A stretch of DNA of 35,412 nucleotides from a virus, in the IMG/VR virus record IMGVR_UViG_3300044733_000736, positions 1 through 35,412 of that record; one strand, 5' to 3'. The translations under genes were made by a program, and so were the position numbers. Positions 16,173 to 24,464 of the stretch are shown here, piece after piece; the stretch's first letter is position 1; every line of letters begins with the position of its first letter. The notes beneath the pieces were generated by a model. The model ran no database searches, had not been told where the DNA came from, and saw nothing but the letters and a program-made list of their open reading frames with translations.

Positions 16173-16439
16173 TTAACAAGCCTCAAGCGAAATACCATTG
16201 ATGAGAACACCCGCCACAATCTCAGCACCTTTTGATTTTGTTTTGGTTTGGATTTCTAAGTTCATCCCTCTCCTGCGTAGCCACGAAGCATTAGTTACTA
16301 TGCAATTTAGTCCGCGAGATTCGCGAAGTGCCTTGTCATATTTTAAGAAATACTTTTGAACGCGCAGGATAGGTAGACCTTCCTCGATCAAAAAATAAGT
16401 TAAAGCTCGATGCTCTGAATTTTGTTTGGATGTTATCAT
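16173..16439 (-). CDS. 88-residue unknown protein
   Basis: The true start is ATG 16439, which overlaps the lysozyme stop as ATGA; the longer upstream frame is only a shadow of lysozyme. The protein contains HRALTYFLIEEGLPILRVQK and a basic segment SWLRRRGMNLE. No family recognised. The tight coupling to lysozyme suggests co-expression and possibly a regulator or spanin-unrelated helper; no membrane segment or lipobox is visible. Confidence 0.55.
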   Translation of the reverse strand: MITSKQNSEHRALTYFLIEEGLPILRVQKYFLKYDKALRESRGLNCIVTNASWLRRRGMNLEIQTKTKSKGAEIVAGVLINGISLEAC

Positions 16440-16819
16440 TTTTTTAGAACCCGCATGACTTTTTGCGAGTAGGATTTGGTTGCTGGTTTGATGTTCCCTT
16501 TCGGGCCACCGTTGTGAATTCGTGCGAGCGTCGCAACGTCCCCCGACTCCCACGCTGCGGGAGCGTAGCGTTTGAGGTAAGACGTAACGACGCGCTTTGA
16601 GTATTCCAGATCGGCGCACCGCGAATACTCGCCACCGACACGCGAGTCTGCGTGATAGGAACGGTGGATTTGCAGAGGGCCGAGTGCTTTACCTTTGTCT
16701 CCCTTGATCCCTCCGAGCGCCCCGCCTGTCTCGACGGTATGGAGGGCTGCGAAGAAGGATGCGGGAGGCGCGGCGTGAGCGGTGATCACGAGCGCCGTGA
16801 ATAGTAGAATGGATTTCAT
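16436..16819 (-). CDS. Secreted lysozyme-like endolysin, i-type/destabilase-like
   Basis: A 127-residue enzyme with a signal peptide: MKSILLFTALVITAHA, with an AHA/AP cleavage site near residue 16. E30 in LHTVETGG is the likely catalytic acid. GPLQIHRSYHAD (47-58), RCADLEYSKRVV, the YLKRY helix and ARIHNGGPKG (99-108) follow the pattern of i-type (destabilase-family) lysozymes, though only one cysteine remains of the many in animal forms. It would cleave peptidoglycan glycan strands and reach the periplasm through Sec. It lies in the early gene block instead of beside the holin. The start has a CCTAACATG context. Confidence 0.75.
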   Translation of the reverse strand: MKSILLFTALVITAHAAPPASFFAALHTVETGGALGGIKGDKGKALGPLQIHRSYHADSRVGGEYSRCADLEYSKRVVTSYLKRYAPAAWESGDVATLARIHNGGPKGNIKPATKSYSQKVMRVLKK

Positions 16820-16838
16820 GTTAGGAGGTTGTTAGTTT

Positions 16839-17039
16839 TTATGCTAATGCTTCGATACGCACTGTCTCGCGCCGAGTTGCGCGAACGCTGCCAGTATCTA
16901 AGCGCCAGTGCGGACTGCGCGACCGTTGAGCTTTGAACCATAGTATCTCTTGATACCCGCTAGATGTGCGGTCGTTCACGGCTTCAATTTTTCCGTCCTT
17001 AATAAGTTGGTCGAAACGAGCTTGAGTGTAGGATTTCAT
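16839..17039 (-). CDS. 66-residue unknown basic protein
   Basis: MKSYTQARFDQLIKDG, then a basic region rich in Arg and Ser. No recognisable domain. The start is CCTAATATG, where TAA is the stop of the preceding gene. Probably real because of this tight placement and the shared context. Confidence 0.5.
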   Translation of the reverse strand: MKSYTQARFDQLIKDGKIEAVNDRTSSGYQEILWFKAQRSRSPHWRLDTGSVRATRRETVRIEALA

Positions 17040-17040
17040 A

Positions 17041-17334
17041 TTAGGCGCTGATTGAAGTTTTAGCTAAGACAGAAACGCCGCAGCAGTTTGAAATGCTGAT
17101 GCAGTCCATTCCGTCTCGTGAAAAGGTTTCGAAATAATCCCGACCCGATCCGACTAACCAAATGTCGCTAATGCCGTAGGTGTGTTCCATGTGAATGTCG
17201 GTCGTCTCGATCGGCATGAATCTGTCGTTGCGTATCGAAACGGTATTGCCGTCACCATATTCCTGCCGGTATCCGATGAACAAATTCTCGGTTTCTTTGA
17301 TGAACTTTTTGAACGTTGTTTTGGTCGCTTTCAT
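17041..17334 (-). CDS. 97-residue unknown protein, first gene of the early block
   Basis: The N-terminus (MKATKTTFKKFIKETENLF) is basic and helical; the rest is beta-rich with IWLVGSGRDYFETF and a Cys pair (NCCGV). I recall similar small proteins with WLVG-RDYF in other phages, all of unknown role. It is the first gene after the 195-bp gap that follows the J-like gene, so it likely heads an early transcript. No SD is seen before ATG 17334. Confidence 0.55.
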   Translation of the reverse strand: MKATKTTFKKFIKETENLFIGYRQEYGDGNTVSIRNDRFMPIETTDIHMEHTYGISDIWLVGSGRDYFETFSRDGMDCISISNCCGVSVLAKTSISA

Positions 17335-17383
17335 ATTTGAGGGTTTTTGTCTCGGGGTTATTTCCCTTCGATGTGATCAACGA

Positions 17384-17411
17384 ATACTATTCCTAGATTA
17401 GTTAAAGACAA
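17384..17411 (-). promoter_or_regulatory. Candidate sigma70-type promoter for the early block
   Basis: On the minus strand, TTGTCT (17411-17406) and TAGTAT (17389-17384) are separated by 16 bases, 50 bases upstream of ATG 17334. Each box matches four of six consensus positions, so this is only a candidate. Confidence 0.3.
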
Positions 17412-17440
17412 TTCGTTCACTATTTTCCCTGCCTTGTCCT

Positions 17441-17461
17441 AGTCTTTAAGTATCAAAGACT
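17441..17461. promoter_or_regulatory. Inverted repeat, possible operator
   Basis: Perfect arms AGTCTTT and AAAGACT around a 7-base centre, inside the 195-bp gap (17335-17529) between the J-like gene and the early block. Neither strand has a T-run after it, so an operator upstream of the candidate promoter is more likely than a terminator. Confidence 0.4.
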
Positions 17462-17529
17462 TACGAAAGGACCAAAGTTACCATGTGGGCGCGAAGCTAC
17501 GATCAAAACCTAAGACAAAATTAATTACA

Positions 17530-20500
17530 TCAACCCGACAGCGTCATGTCTGCGCTCTGACAATCAATCGTCGCGCCGCTGACCGTGCGGTATGCTTTGA
17601 TGGTATAAGAGTAGGAGACGTTCGCCGTCAGCCCCGTGTCAGCAAAACTCAAATTTTCGTTCGCCGAAGTTTCATACGCCGACAAATTAAAATTCGGGAA
17701 AAGTTTTATGACGGTTGAGTCGCGGAAAATTCTCACGGTCACGCCGGTATCTGCGACCGCGTCTAAGTTTTCCATCACGACATTCGCTACGACTAACACG
17801 ACGGTGTTCACCGGAGTTTTCGCCAACGTGACAACCGTAGACTGACCGCCGGAATTTAATCCGATGGTGCTGAACGATCCGCTGACCGAGGTCACTGCTG
17901 CACCGTTTGTGCCGTTAGTTCCGTTCGTGCCATTGGTGCCGTTCGTGCCGTTTGCACCATCTTCGACCAACTTCGTTACCGCAGCCCACTCGCCACTCGT
18001 GATCGTGTCGCTTGCAGTCGTGCTGCTCGCGGTCGCAAATGTAACCCAGCACGGCTGACCGTTCACCGTTGGTATGTATTGTGTCCACGGCGAGAGCGAT
18101 CCACTTAGCACGCCAGTTGAGAAAGTGAAGGTGAGCGTAGAACTTGGAACCGCAGGTGATGTTGCACTGCGCTGATAAATTAAAGCCGACGCGACGTTCA
18201 ATCCTGCCGCACCCGCCGCACCCGCTGCGCCATTCTCCGCGAGGATCACCGCAGTCGCCCACTCTGCTGCCGCGATCGTATCGGTCGCGCTCGTGCTAGA
18301 TGCAGTCGCCGTGCAAACGTAAATTGGATCAGTGCCTGCGGGAACGGTCTGCGTGTATGATCCAAGCGATCCGCTGAGCAAGCCGGTCGAGAAAGTAAAG
18401 GTTAGCGCACTCGCTGGCTGCGCTGGCTGCGTCGCGCTGCGCTGATAAAGAAAAGCAAAGGCGACGTTCGCGCCGTTTGATCCCGCCGCGCTCGCTTGCG
18501 CTGAAGCCACGGTTGACGCCGCTGATAAATTGCCGAGCGTGTCCTCTGCCTTCACAAAATAAAAGAAGGTTGTGCTGGCCGTGATCACGACATCGTTTCG
18601 ACCGCTGGCGAAACCGTTCCAGATCGTTGTTGATGCCGCAAAATTATTCGTCGTGGCTCGATATAAATAATAAGTAAAAATGTTTGGCTCCGTGTTGTCG
18701 TCCCAGTCGAGCGCGATCAGTCCCGCGCCTGATGCTGCTACTAGATTAGCGGGAGCCGATGGCGCGGTCGTGCTGCCAGTCACGTTCACGCTGCCGGTCA
18801 GGTAGCTTGTGCTAACGCCGAAGTAACTCTCGCCATAAAGCCGGACGTTATAGGTCAGACCGATCTTGATGTCGCCGCTGATGAAATCCTCGGTCGCCGT
18901 GCCTTCGTTGCGCGACCATGTGATGTAAGTCGTCGAGGCGCTCGGCTTATATTCCATCACGACCATGCCGCCGGACTGAATGAACTCGTCGCTCGGTGCG
19001 ACCCAGTTCGCCTTGATGCGCGAGGTTACCGTGCCGTCCTCTTGGATCAATTGCGTCGTGCCGTTCGCCGTTAGCGTGAGCGAGGTCGGAGCCGATGGAT
19101 TACGCGGGTCGATCAAGTTCGTGTTAGGCGCATCGGCGACGTAAATCTCGTCTGCCGTCGTCCACGAGTAAACGGTCGACGCGGTTTCTTTGAGCGTCAT
19201 GTCAACGTAGAGCAACGGTGGTTCGCCCTCGGTTGCAAAGTGCCACTCGATTACCTCAAACACTTTCGCGCTCCAGCCAAGTTTTGCGTTCGTGATCATC
19301 ACCGTGTCGCCTGCGCGAACCTGCATTGCTTCTAATCGGAAGCGTGCGCTGAAGGTAATCTCCTCGCGAGCGCGGCGCAACTCGATCACCGAAAGACGTT
19401 GAGCGCACGAGGGCGAAGTCGTGAACGGCAACACCACGTCGCGGAAGTAAACGATGTTGTTGTCCTCGCTGACGTAGGTCGCGGATGTGACCGCTGGAAA
19501 GTCCGTGACCTGCCAGTCGTTCGACTCGCTAACGTAAACGCCTTTGACCGAGTTAACGCGATCGCGTGCGCTGATCCGAGTCTGCACGTTGAGTGGGCCG
19601 ACGAAATGTTTCTCGGAAAGCGTAACGGTAGGCGTGCGATAGCTCGCTGCATATACGACTATCTTGCCGCCGGAGTAAGCAATCATACCGCCCATTGCGC
19701 TGAGTAGCTTGCCGATGTTCTCATCCGGCGCTGCGCTCGTAATGATCACGCCGTTAGCCTCGTAACGGTTTTCGTAGACTACCGGCGACGCTGGCAGAAT
19801 CTGCACCTGCTCGTCGCAAACATTTGCCGCAACCGTGATCGAAGTGTCATCAACCTCCGCGCTCGTCATCGCCATGCCGATGCTCGTGTTCAATAAATAA
19901 TCACGCACCGCGAGCGCAGGATTCGCAGAGTAAACCGTTGTCGTCGTGCGCGGGTCATAAACCTTTTTTCCCTTTACGACGCACGAAATATTCGGGATGC
20001 CGCCGACATAGATTTCAGCGTCCCATGTCAGTTTCGCGTAAATGTATGTAATGCCGTCTAAGCGATGCGCGGAAGTCCATTGCCCTGTGTCAGCGGTTAA
20101 GCCTGTCGTCGCAGCAATTAACGCCGCGTCAGCCGTCTGCGGAGTCGTTCCAAGATGCTTAACGATTGAAATCTTGTTAAGATATCTGCTGCCGCCATCG
20201 ACCGTGTTGCCGGAGCCTGTAATAATTTTCTCGTCGTTGAGATAAACGTCGCCGAGTTCTTCGCACTCATGACCGGCAATCGCAATCACGAGATGCAGGA
20301 ACTCGTTTTTTGTGCCAGTCGTCGAGATGTAAACGATCACGCCTGACGCTTTGCATTGACCGTAAATCACTTGCCTCGCTGAGATCGGCGAGCGCACCAT
20401 TTGCGAGCGAGTCGAGATTGATGAATCTGAAAAGCTCGGAGCTTTAGGCGCGAGCAGCTTTGACACCGCCATCGATGCAGCAGTAACCGCGACAAACTTC

Positions 20501-20574
20501 AGAATGGAAGCAACCGTAATTGCTTTTATTGCGACAACAATCTTAGTGAGTAAAAGGGGTAATGCCTGTGGCAT
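17530..20574 (-). CDS. Tail tip / host-specificity protein, J-like
   Basis: A 1,014-residue tail-tip protein. The N-terminal 45 residues are hydrophobic, and SARQVIYGQCKASGVIVYI near 65 is typical of gpJ-like tip-attachment proteins. Fibronectin-III-like segments follow (for example APSAPANLVAASGAGLIALDWDD near 605). Two homologous units of about 85 residues (LYQRSAT...FTFSTGLLSGSL at about 700-785 and 786-870) are each joined by Gly-rich linkers. The second ends in a collagen-like (GTN)n run at about 17908-17964, and a beta domain closes the protein. gpJ forms the tail tip and contacts the host receptor. It is the last gene of the tail block. Confidence 0.9.
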   Translation of the reverse strand: MPQALPLLLTKIVVAIKAITVASILKFVAVTAASMAVSKLLAPKAPSFSDSSISTRSQMVRSPISARQVIYGQCKASGVIVYISTTGTKNEFLHLVIAIAGHECEELGDVYLNDEKIITGSGNTVDGGSRYLNKISIVKHLGTTPQTADAALIAATTGLTADTGQWTSAHRLDGITYIYAKLTWDAEIYVGGIPNISCVVKGKKVYDPRTTTTVYSANPALAVRDYLLNTSIGMAMTSAEVDDTSITVAANVCDEQVQILPASPVVYENRYEANGVIITSAAPDENIGKLLSAMGGMIAYSGGKIVVYAASYRTPTVTLSEKHFVGPLNVQTRISARDRVNSVKGVYVSESNDWQVTDFPAVTSATYVSEDNNIVYFRDVVLPFTTSPSCAQRLSVIELRRAREEITFSARFRLEAMQVRAGDTVMITNAKLGWSAKVFEVIEWHFATEGEPPLLYVDMTLKETASTVYSWTTADEIYVADAPNTNLIDPRNPSAPTSLTLTANGTTQLIQEDGTVTSRIKANWVAPSDEFIQSGGMVVMEYKPSASTTYITWSRNEGTATEDFISGDIKIGLTYNVRLYGESYFGVSTSYLTGSVNVTGSTTAPSAPANLVAASGAGLIALDWDDNTEPNIFTYYLYRATTNNFAASTTIWNGFASGRNDVVITASTTFFYFVKAEDTLGNLSAASTVASAQASAAGSNGANVAFAFLYQRSATQPAQPASALTFTFSTGLLSGSLGSYTQTVPAGTDPIYVCTATASSTSATDTIAAAEWATAVILAENGAAGAAGAAGLNVASALIYQRSATSPAVPSSTLTFTFSTGVLSGSLSPWTQYIPTVNGQPCWVTFATASSTTASDTITSGEWAAVTKLVEDGANGTNGTNGTNGTNGTNGAAVTSVSGSFSTIGLNSGGQSTVVTLAKTPVNTVVLVVANVVMENLDAVADTGVTVRIFRDSTVIKLFPNFNLSAYETSANENLSFADTGLTANVSYSYTIKAYRTVSGATIDCQSADMTLSG

Positions 20575-20578
20575 AAAA

Positions 20579-21001
20579 TTAAAGTCTCCAGCAGGTTGAT
20601 TTCTTTTCTCCGTTTAGCGTATTAAAAAGCAATCCGCTAACTCCAACAAAAGCCGCTTCTGCGCCTACAACAACCCCGATGCAGTCGCCATCTCCGCAAT
20701 CGCTCACGATAATATCACCGCGCCGCGCCATTGATGACTCGATGCGCTCGATCCCGCATGGCTCTCCGTAGTTACGCACGATTCCGATAATGCCGCCGTG
20801 CTTCTTGATAAGTCGATGCGCTGAGATTGCGGAATGATATTGATCGCGCAGTTGAAACGCCGGATCAGTTCCAGTCGCACGCTTAATCCAGTCGCACGCA
20901 AACAAGCAACAATCGTTCTTCGCCCACGCGAACGGCTCGTGCCGACGCTCCTCGATGAAAGCGACTAGCTCGTCAGTCCAATTTTCTTTTCGAGTCATCA
21001 T
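20579..21001 (-). CDS. NlpC/P60-like tail assembly protein (DUF6950 type)
   Basis: One hundred forty residues. FAWAKNDCCLFACDWI at 24-39 contains the Cys expected as nucleophile of the NlpC/P60-like fold, and ARRGDIIVSDCGDG (about 91-104) is the usual beta segment that follows in these tail proteins. It resembles the gpK position of lambda: between the tip proteins and J. It may cleave peptides of peptidoglycan during entry, or be only structural. ATGA overlap with the upstream gene. Confidence 0.7.
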   Translation of the reverse strand: MMTRKENWTDELVAFIEERRHEPFAWAKNDCCLFACDWIKRATGTDPAFQLRDQYHSAISAHRLIKKHGGIIGIVRNYGEPCGIERIESSMARRGDIIVSDCGDGDCIGVVVGAEAAFVGVSGLLFNTLNGEKKSTCWRL

Positions 21002-21642
21002 GCGTATTCTGTTGGGCCATAGTCGCCGCCGCCATTACTCATTACTGGAGCAGCGAGCTTTTCATTGCCCCAGTAAATTTCTTTTTCTTGGATAGCATTG
21101 ACGTAAATTAAACCAAGATCGGCGATGGTTGCGCTGGCTCGTAACTGCAACTGCTCTTGATGTGTGTAACGAACCTCGCGAGGACGCCTAAAATCCATTA
21201 ACCGATTCTCAGCCGTCATCGTTAGCGTCTGCGATGTTCCGTCATCCGAGATATTCATCACGTCCATTCGACCAGAGAAGATCGTAATCGGTGTCGATAC
21301 CAGCGCCGCGCTTGAATTCAACGCACCGAATAGCACCGTGCAGTTTTTGCCTTGGTAATTTTCTGTAAGAGCTTCAGCAATTAGCGTTGTTGAAACACCT
21401 GAAAGTTCCAAAGAAATTCCGCGAGACGAAAGATCGGTCGTTTCCTCGATAGGTGAGATCGTTCCAAATTCACCAGTCCCCAAATAAGTGATCGAATTGT
21501 AGACCAGATTTCCATAACCACTCCAAAGATAAATCACCGGAGAAAACTCCAACGACGCTAACAAGATCGGTGTTAGTTGCGACGCGGAAACCTCCGTCAC
21601 CATGTCGTTGCTCAGTGATCTGCCAGCGGTTGTGATGCTCAT
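20998..21642 (-). CDS. Tail-tip protein (DUF2163-like)
   Basis: Two hundred fourteen residues, beta-rich. VIYLWSGYGNLVYNSITYLGTG and ISPIEETTDLSSRGISLELSG (about 37-85) follow the pattern of phage tail-hub proteins that sit before the NlpC/P60 and J-like genes. A role as gpL-like distal tail component is inferred from this pattern and order. Starts by ATGA overlap. Confidence 0.7.
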   Translation of the reverse strand: MSITTAGRSLSNDMVTEVSASQLTPILLASLEFSPVIYLWSGYGNLVYNSITYLGTGEFGTISPIEETTDLSSRGISLELSGVSTTLIAEALTENYQGKNCTVLFGALNSSAALVSTPITIFSGRMDVMNISDDGTSQTLTMTAENRLMDFRRPREVRYTHQEQLQLRASATIADLGLIYVNAIQEKEIYWGNEKLAAPVMSNGGGDYGPTEYA

Positions 21643-22220
21643 GACGCAATGTCCTCGACTACGCTAAAGCTCATGCCGTAAATGTTAGCTAACTCGATGC
21701 TCCATTGCGTCGATGGTTCCTGCAATCGAAACACGCCCTTTGCGTTGACCTTAGTGATAGGTGTGCTGACCGCGTAACTTGCACGCAATAACGGAAACAA
21801 ATCTACGCTCGATGACGAGTTCACTTGGATTACCTTGTAAAGCGAGGTCGAGATTTGAATCCAGTCGCCTACCGCGAAATTGCCAGTCGCGCCGCTGAAG
21901 CCGAGCGTCGTATCGTTAGCCGTCGCACTTGAAACCAGCAACGTGCCTGTTACGGCACCGCGAGGATTTGGATTTGCGTAATCTTGAAAGTAGAACGTGC
22001 CGCGTTGCGCTGCAAGCAGGAACCCGATCACCGCTTCCGCGTCGGCGCGCACCATCGGTGGACACTCAACCGAGCCAAGCCAGCCTTGACCAGTCCAGTT
22101 GTATTGCTGAGATTGCAGCGTGTAAGGCGATATATTCCGGCGCGTAGAACTCACGCCAGTAATCATTAGCTTAGACGCAACGAGCGCCGCCGGAGGTGTG
22201 AGTGGGTAGGAAATTGCCAT
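21639..22220 (-). CDS. Minor tail protein upstream of tip proteins
   Basis: One hundred ninety-three residues. The segment GQGWLGSVECPPMVRADAE and the phrase GTFYFQDYANPNP are typical of phage distal-tail proteins. It is rich in beta strands (LLVSSATANDTTLGFSG, VGDWIQISTSLYKVIQV). The order TMP, this gene, DUF2163-like, NlpC-like, J fits the tail tip of siphoviruses, so a gpM-like role is likely. No SD before ATG 22220. Confidence 0.68.
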   Translation of the reverse strand: MAISYPLTPPAALVASKLMITGVSSTRRNISPYTLQSQQYNWTGQGWLGSVECPPMVRADAEAVIGFLLAAQRGTFYFQDYANPNPRGAVTGTLLVSSATANDTTLGFSGATGNFAVGDWIQISTSLYKVIQVNSSSSVDLFPLLRASYAVSTPITKVNAKGVFRLQEPSTQWSIELANIYGMSFSVVEDIAS

Positions 22221-22228
22221 GATGTTTA

Positions 22229-23590
22229 TTAAGCAAACGCTGCACGGTAGCCACCACCGCGACGAACCATGTCGGGAATCTCCGCTTTGAGTAACTTGCG
22301 TTGCTGTTCAAGGATCGGCGCAAGATCGGAGCGAGACACGCCGGAGGCGATGTTGTAGGTCACGTTTACGTTTGTTCCACCAGCGCCACTAGAACCGCTG
22401 CCCATCTTGCTATTTGGAATGATTGAACCGCTGCTGTTTGGCACGAATAGCTCTGGGCCTTTCTCGCCAACGACATAAGGCGAGCCGGAAGATACTGGGC
22501 CACCCATCGCTCTACCTGTTAATGCCTTAAAAATTCCGCTTGCAAGTGGCGCTGTCACCATCTGTTGAAAAATCATCCGCATCAAATCTAAACCAAGCGC
22601 CTTAATTACTTCACTTAATTTTTGACCAGAAAAAATTGCGTCCTCGAAACCACTTGCTAAAATGTCGCCTGTATTCTTTGCAATTATTTGGAAATCAGTT
22701 TCAGCGACTTTTCGCTTTCCTATCGTTTTAACCAGTCGCTCTTGCAGTTCAGTCAACTTTTCAAATTGTGCCACTTCTTCTGCGGTTGCAGTCAAAATGT
22801 TAAACGAGCCGTCTTCCGGTAACACTGATTGTAGTGCTTCGATTTCAGCAGTTAGATCAATCACCTGTTGAATTATTTTAGCCTGTTGTTGCTCAGCGGA
22901 CATTTGCTCCATCTGAAAATTTTCGAAGGCTTCGTTTACAGCCAAAACCGATTTTTCGTAATCAACAAAAGCACTCTGAGCAATTTTGGTTTGTTCAGCG
23001 GTAATTTCTAACGTTTTTGCTTCACGATTTAACGCATCTAACTCAGCGGATAACGTAATATCTTTTGAGGCGCTGTTTACTCGTTCAATTTCTGCACCTA
23101 GACGCGCAAAAGCTTGAGAAGGAGTGTCCCCAATAGAATTCAACTGTTCTCTAAGTCTTAAAATTGTTTCAGTAACGTCGACGATTTTTGGTTTATCGCG
23201 ATCCAAGCGCAGTTGATCTGCAATTCCCGCTGAATCAACTTTTGTAACACCGGTAATCGCATCTTTTAATTCAAGAACACGATCTACTCCCAAAAGCAGC
23301 GTTTCTTTTAATGCCTTGAAAGCGTTGTCAATAAACCCCGTCGCACGAGTCAACTTGTCAATTTCTTCCTGAGTTTTTCCTAATTTTTGCGCGTTTGCTT
23401 CAGCTTCTTCAAGTGTTCGATTTATGCTTTTTCCAATTTGAATTATCGCTGTAAGCGCGATAAATCCCTTGAAACTTGCAACCACCGTTTTTGCGGTGGC
23501 GTTCATCTTTGTGAGCGAGTTCTGCACGCTCGCAAAAGCCTGCTTCGTCGCATCAACCGCTTTAAGAATAAATGTTGCTTCAGCGGCCAT
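22229..23590 (-). CDS. Tail tape measure protein (short)
   Basis: Four hundred fifty-three residues. The N-terminal half is helical with a hydrophobic patch (GFIALTAIIQIGKSI, near 42-56). The C-terminal end has GRAMGGPVSSGSPYVVGEKG and ELFVPNSSGSIIP, a terminal motif found in many tape measure proteins. TMP length sets the tail length; the common relation of about 0.15 nm per residue predicts a tail near 65-70 nm. The gene follows the chaperone pair, and the frameshifted chaperone reading overlaps its start by about 11 bases, as expected. Confidence 0.88.
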   Translation of the reverse strand: MAAEATFILKAVDATKQAFASVQNSLTKMNATAKTVVASFKGFIALTAIIQIGKSINRTLEEAEANAQKLGKTQEEIDKLTRATGFIDNAFKALKETLLLGVDRVLELKDAITGVTKVDSAGIADQLRLDRDKPKIVDVTETILRLREQLNSIGDTPSQAFARLGAEIERVNSASKDITLSAELDALNREAKTLEITAEQTKIAQSAFVDYEKSVLAVNEAFENFQMEQMSAEQQQAKIIQQVIDLTAEIEALQSVLPEDGSFNILTATAEEVAQFEKLTELQERLVKTIGKRKVAETDFQIIAKNTGDILASGFEDAIFSGQKLSEVIKALGLDLMRMIFQQMVTAPLASGIFKALTGRAMGGPVSSGSPYVVGEKGPELFVPNSSGSIIPNSKMGSGSSGAGGTNVNVTYNIASGVSRSDLAPILEQQRKLLKAEIPDMVRRGGGYRAAFA

Positions 23591-24061
23591 TTTTTTTGAG
23601 TCGATTTAGGTGATTTATATAAGCAAGCCAGCCGGATAACTCCTCGGCTGGCATTTCCAATACTTCATAAGCGAACTTGCCGAGTCGTTCCGCGATTGCG
23701 TAAACGGCGAGAAGGTCGGCTCCTTGCTCGCCGCCGATTAGTTTTTTAGATCATCAACTTTAGGAGAATCTTCGGAGAGAATAGCATTTGCGACGCGAGC
23801 AACCACGTTGCTGTCGGCTTTGTTGAGGAACGTGATCCGATGCTCGATGGTAAATAACTTAATGCCTTCAGCGTTGCACGCCTTGGCAATCAAGATGTCT
23901 ACCAACAATTCCATATCGTTGTCTTTCGACTTGCGATAAAGACGATTCTTTTCGCCCAGCGTAACTGGGGTAGAATAAATCTGCATTTTCCATTCTGGAA
24001 CGTCGATGCGCTTTGTGCCGAGCGACGTGAAGTGTTCCCGAACTAGGTCGATTGCGTCCAT
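23580..24061 (-). CDS. Tail assembly chaperone, -1 frameshift fusion (gpGT-like)
   Basis: If ribosomes slip back one base at A AAA AAC (23747-23741), translation passes the TAA at 23738 and continues for 53 codons to TGA at 23580-23582. The product has about 160 residues. The extension reads LIGGEQGADLLAVYAIAERL, later LEMPAEELSGWLAYINHLNR, an acidic helical domain as expected of the T part of gpGT. It overlaps the tape measure start. The T domain normally recruits tube subunits to the tape measure-chaperone complex. Confidence 0.82.
23705..23747 (-). promoter_or_regulatory. Programmed -1 frameshift signal
   Basis: Slippery heptamer A AAA AAC (23747-23741) in the correct phase. A 7-base spacer follows. 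Then comes a stem of 7 bp (CGGCGAG with CTCGCCG) extended after one bulged C by AAGG/CCTT with a 6-base loop. Heptamer, spacer and hairpin match the standard layout of bacterial -1 frameshift sites. Confidence 0.85.
23738..24061 (-). CDS. Tail assembly chaperone, short form (gpG-like)
   Basis: One hundred seven residues. It lies between the tube and tape measure genes, the fixed place for tail assembly chaperones, and is charged and helical (FTIEHRITFLNKADSNVVARV). It coats the tape measure while the tube polymerises and does not remain in the virion. ATG 24061 has a good SD (GAGGA 7 bases upstream), one of few in this genome. The terminal codons CTA AAA AAC precede the stop and form a slippery heptamer. 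Confidence 0.85.
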   Translation of the reverse strand: MDAIDLVREHFTSLGTKRIDVPEWKMQIYSTPVTLGEKNRLYRKSKDNDMELLVDILIAKACNAEGIKLFTIEHRITFLNKADSNVVARVANAILSEDSPKVDDLKN

Positions 24062-24076
24062 TGTTTGTTCCTCAGA

Positions 24077-24463
24077 TTAAGCCGTGACAGTTGACAGAAC
24101 GCCATTGCCCTCAAATGCGGTCGAAGCCTCGACCAGACCATCGAAGTTTGCGGTGACATCGAACTTGGTGACGATTGCGCTGCCGCTGTAATACACGTCA
24201 CCGGTCGTTGCCCCCTCTGGGTAGAGGTTAAGCGTCACGCTGCTGCCAATGGTCATTAGAAGCTGACCGGCATCGGCCTCATCCCAGAACATATCGCCGG
24301 AGACTGACCACATTTTCATGGTCGCGACCCGCGTGCGGTAGATGTCGCCGATAATAGAATCCTCAACGGTGTCAGAGGAATGTGAAAGCGAGTAATTTTT
24401 CAACTCGCCGATGGTGGTGCTAGAAATCTTTACGATCCCTTCGCGTCCTAGATGGTTTGCCAT
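24077..24463 (-). CDS. Major tail tube protein
   Basis: One hundred twenty-eight residues: MANHLGREGIVKISSTTIGE, then LKNYSLSHSSDTVEDSIIG and WSVSGDMFWDEADAGQ. These are signatures of the small siphovirus tube proteins that polymerise as hexameric rings around the tape measure. Position upstream of the chaperones confirms. The start ACTAATATG includes the stop of the preceding gene. Confidence 0.88.
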   Translation of the reverse strand: MANHLGREGIVKISSTTIGELKNYSLSHSSDTVEDSIIGDIYRTRVATMKMWSVSGDMFWDEADAGQLLMTIGSSVTLNLYPEGATTGDVYYSGSAIVTKFDVTANFDGLVEASTAFEGNGVLSTVTA

Positions 24464-24464
24464 A

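Noticed and set aside
16440-16619. Upstream extension of the 16173-16439 gene
   Set aside because: It overlaps the lysozyme gene in another frame, and ATG 16439 is coupled to the lysozyme stop.
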